From Bacteroidales bacterium (GTDB lineage Bacteria > Bacteroidota > Bacteroidia > Bacteroidales > Bacteroidaceae), in contig SFIS01000095.1 in the NCBI GenBank assembly GCA_004555245.1, positions 1 through 6,405 of the forward strand: 6,405 bases of DNA, given 5' to 3'. Positions 6,071 to 6,405 of the stretch are shown piece after piece; within the stretch, counting starts at the first letter, position 1, and the number at the start of each line of letters is the position of its first letter. A program made the translations under genes and the position numbers. The notes beneath the pieces were generated by a model. The model saw only the letters and a list, made by a program, of their open reading frames with translations, did no database searches and was not told the origin of the DNA.

Positions 6071-6117
6071 ATACAAAAGCCCTGCACCATACCCACATGG
6101 AGCAGGGCTTTTTGTAT
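6071..6117 (+). terminator. Intrinsic terminator after glyA
   Basis: AAAAGCCCTGC (6075-6085) pairs with GCAGGGC followed by five T (6102-6113). The stem continues inward through an A-A mismatch into CCAT/ATGG (6087-6090 with 6097-6100) around a six-base loop, and outward through ATAC/GTAT. It starts about 20 bases after the glyA stop and closes the pyrB-pyrI-glyA unit. The A-run opposite the T-run means it could also act on minus-strand transcription. Confidence 0.9.
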
Positions 6118-6154
6118 GCTTACGCTGTTCAGAGATTGCTCGATAGGATTGATA

Positions 6155-6306
6155 ATGAGAAATGAGAAATGAGAAATATGAGAAATGAGAAATGAGAAAT
6201 GAGAAATGAGAAATATGAGAAATGAGAGAAATGAGAAAAATGAGAAATGAGAAATGAGAAATGAGAAATGAGAAATATGAGAAATGAGAAAAATGAGAAA
6301 ATGAGA
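6155..6306. repeat. GAGAAAT satellite: 20 ATGAGA repeats
   Basis: Twenty copies of ATGAGA in 152 bases, mostly with a 7-base period (ATGAGAA). Occasional 8- or 9-base units end in AAAT, AGAA or AAAA. Units ending in AAAT begin at 6169, 6206 and 6268. The plus strand contains no C throughout and is almost all purine apart from one or two T per unit. The minus strand can be read as a Phe/Ile/Ser/His low-complexity peptide, which I regard as spurious. It starts about 40 bases beyond the glyA terminator. Its role is unknown; such tracts can arise by slippage. Confidence 0.9.
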
Positions 6307-6405
6307 TTTTGTTGTTGTCAACAGACAACATAGAGTTCACAATCAGACCGTTGTTCCTGTTGTCTCTGTTGTCGTAAAAACCAAAGCGCGACAATTACAA
6401 ACATG
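6307..6405. other. Gene-free right edge with GTTGTC repeats
   Basis: No gene is visible. TGTTGTC (6313-6319) and GACAACA (6324-6330) form a 7-bp stem with an AACA loop. Further on are three tandem 9-base units beginning GTTGT (at 6350, 6359 and 6368). The window ends in ATG preceded by an A-rich stretch, which could be the start of a gene outside the window, but nothing further can be said. Confidence 0.5.

Noticed and set aside
6059..6394. Minus-strand frames of 103 and 111 codons rich in FLISHFSF
   Set aside because: They simply translate the GAGAAAT satellite, and two different frames do so equally well; no sign of a real protein.
6403..6405. Terminal ATG as the start of a next gene
   Set aside because: The A-rich upstream context is suggestive, but a single codon at the window edge cannot be supported.

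Overview
The window looks like chromosomal DNA of a member of the Bacteroidota, most likely a Prevotella-like Bacteroidales. The grounds are protein character, start regions that lack Shine-Dalgarno sequences and are A-rich, TAnnTTTG-type -7 promoter elements, and an aspartate carbamoyltransferase that has a PyrI regulatory chain. The genus is an inference; no marker gene is present.

Layout. Positions 1-791 hold no credible gene. They are a dense array of short hairpins and inverted or direct repeats. Most of 204-677 is a decayed quasi-palindrome whose two arms carry matching hairpins with partly compensated stems. Positions 792-3110 (minus strand) encode a complete bifunctional class A penicillin-binding protein. 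Positions 3111-3253 are a short AT-rich divergent intergenic region containing a perfect 16-bp palindrome made of two back-to-back -7-like elements. Positions 3254-6050 (plus strand) hold three complete genes in the same direction: pyrB, pyrI and glyA. Their gaps are 43 and 63 bp with no terminator between them, so they are probably one transcription unit. A strong intrinsic terminator follows glyA (6071-6117). The remaining bases to 6405 are gene-free and include a GAGAAAT satellite of 20 ATGAGA repeats (6155-6306), followed by short GTTGTC-type repeats.

How the genes work together. PyrB and PyrI form the catalytic and regulatory chains of aspartate carbamoyltransferase, the committed step of pyrimidine synthesis. 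GlyA makes glycine and 5,10-methylene-tetrahydrofolate, which feeds purine and thymidylate synthesis. The plus-strand unit is therefore a nucleotide-precursor cluster. The divergent gene builds peptidoglycan and shares only the promoter region.

The coding part is ordinary core metabolism. The parts worth a second look are the hairpin array at 1-780, the palindromic divergent promoter and the 7-bp satellite. I see no defence system, insertion sequence, CRISPR array, tRNA or rRNA.
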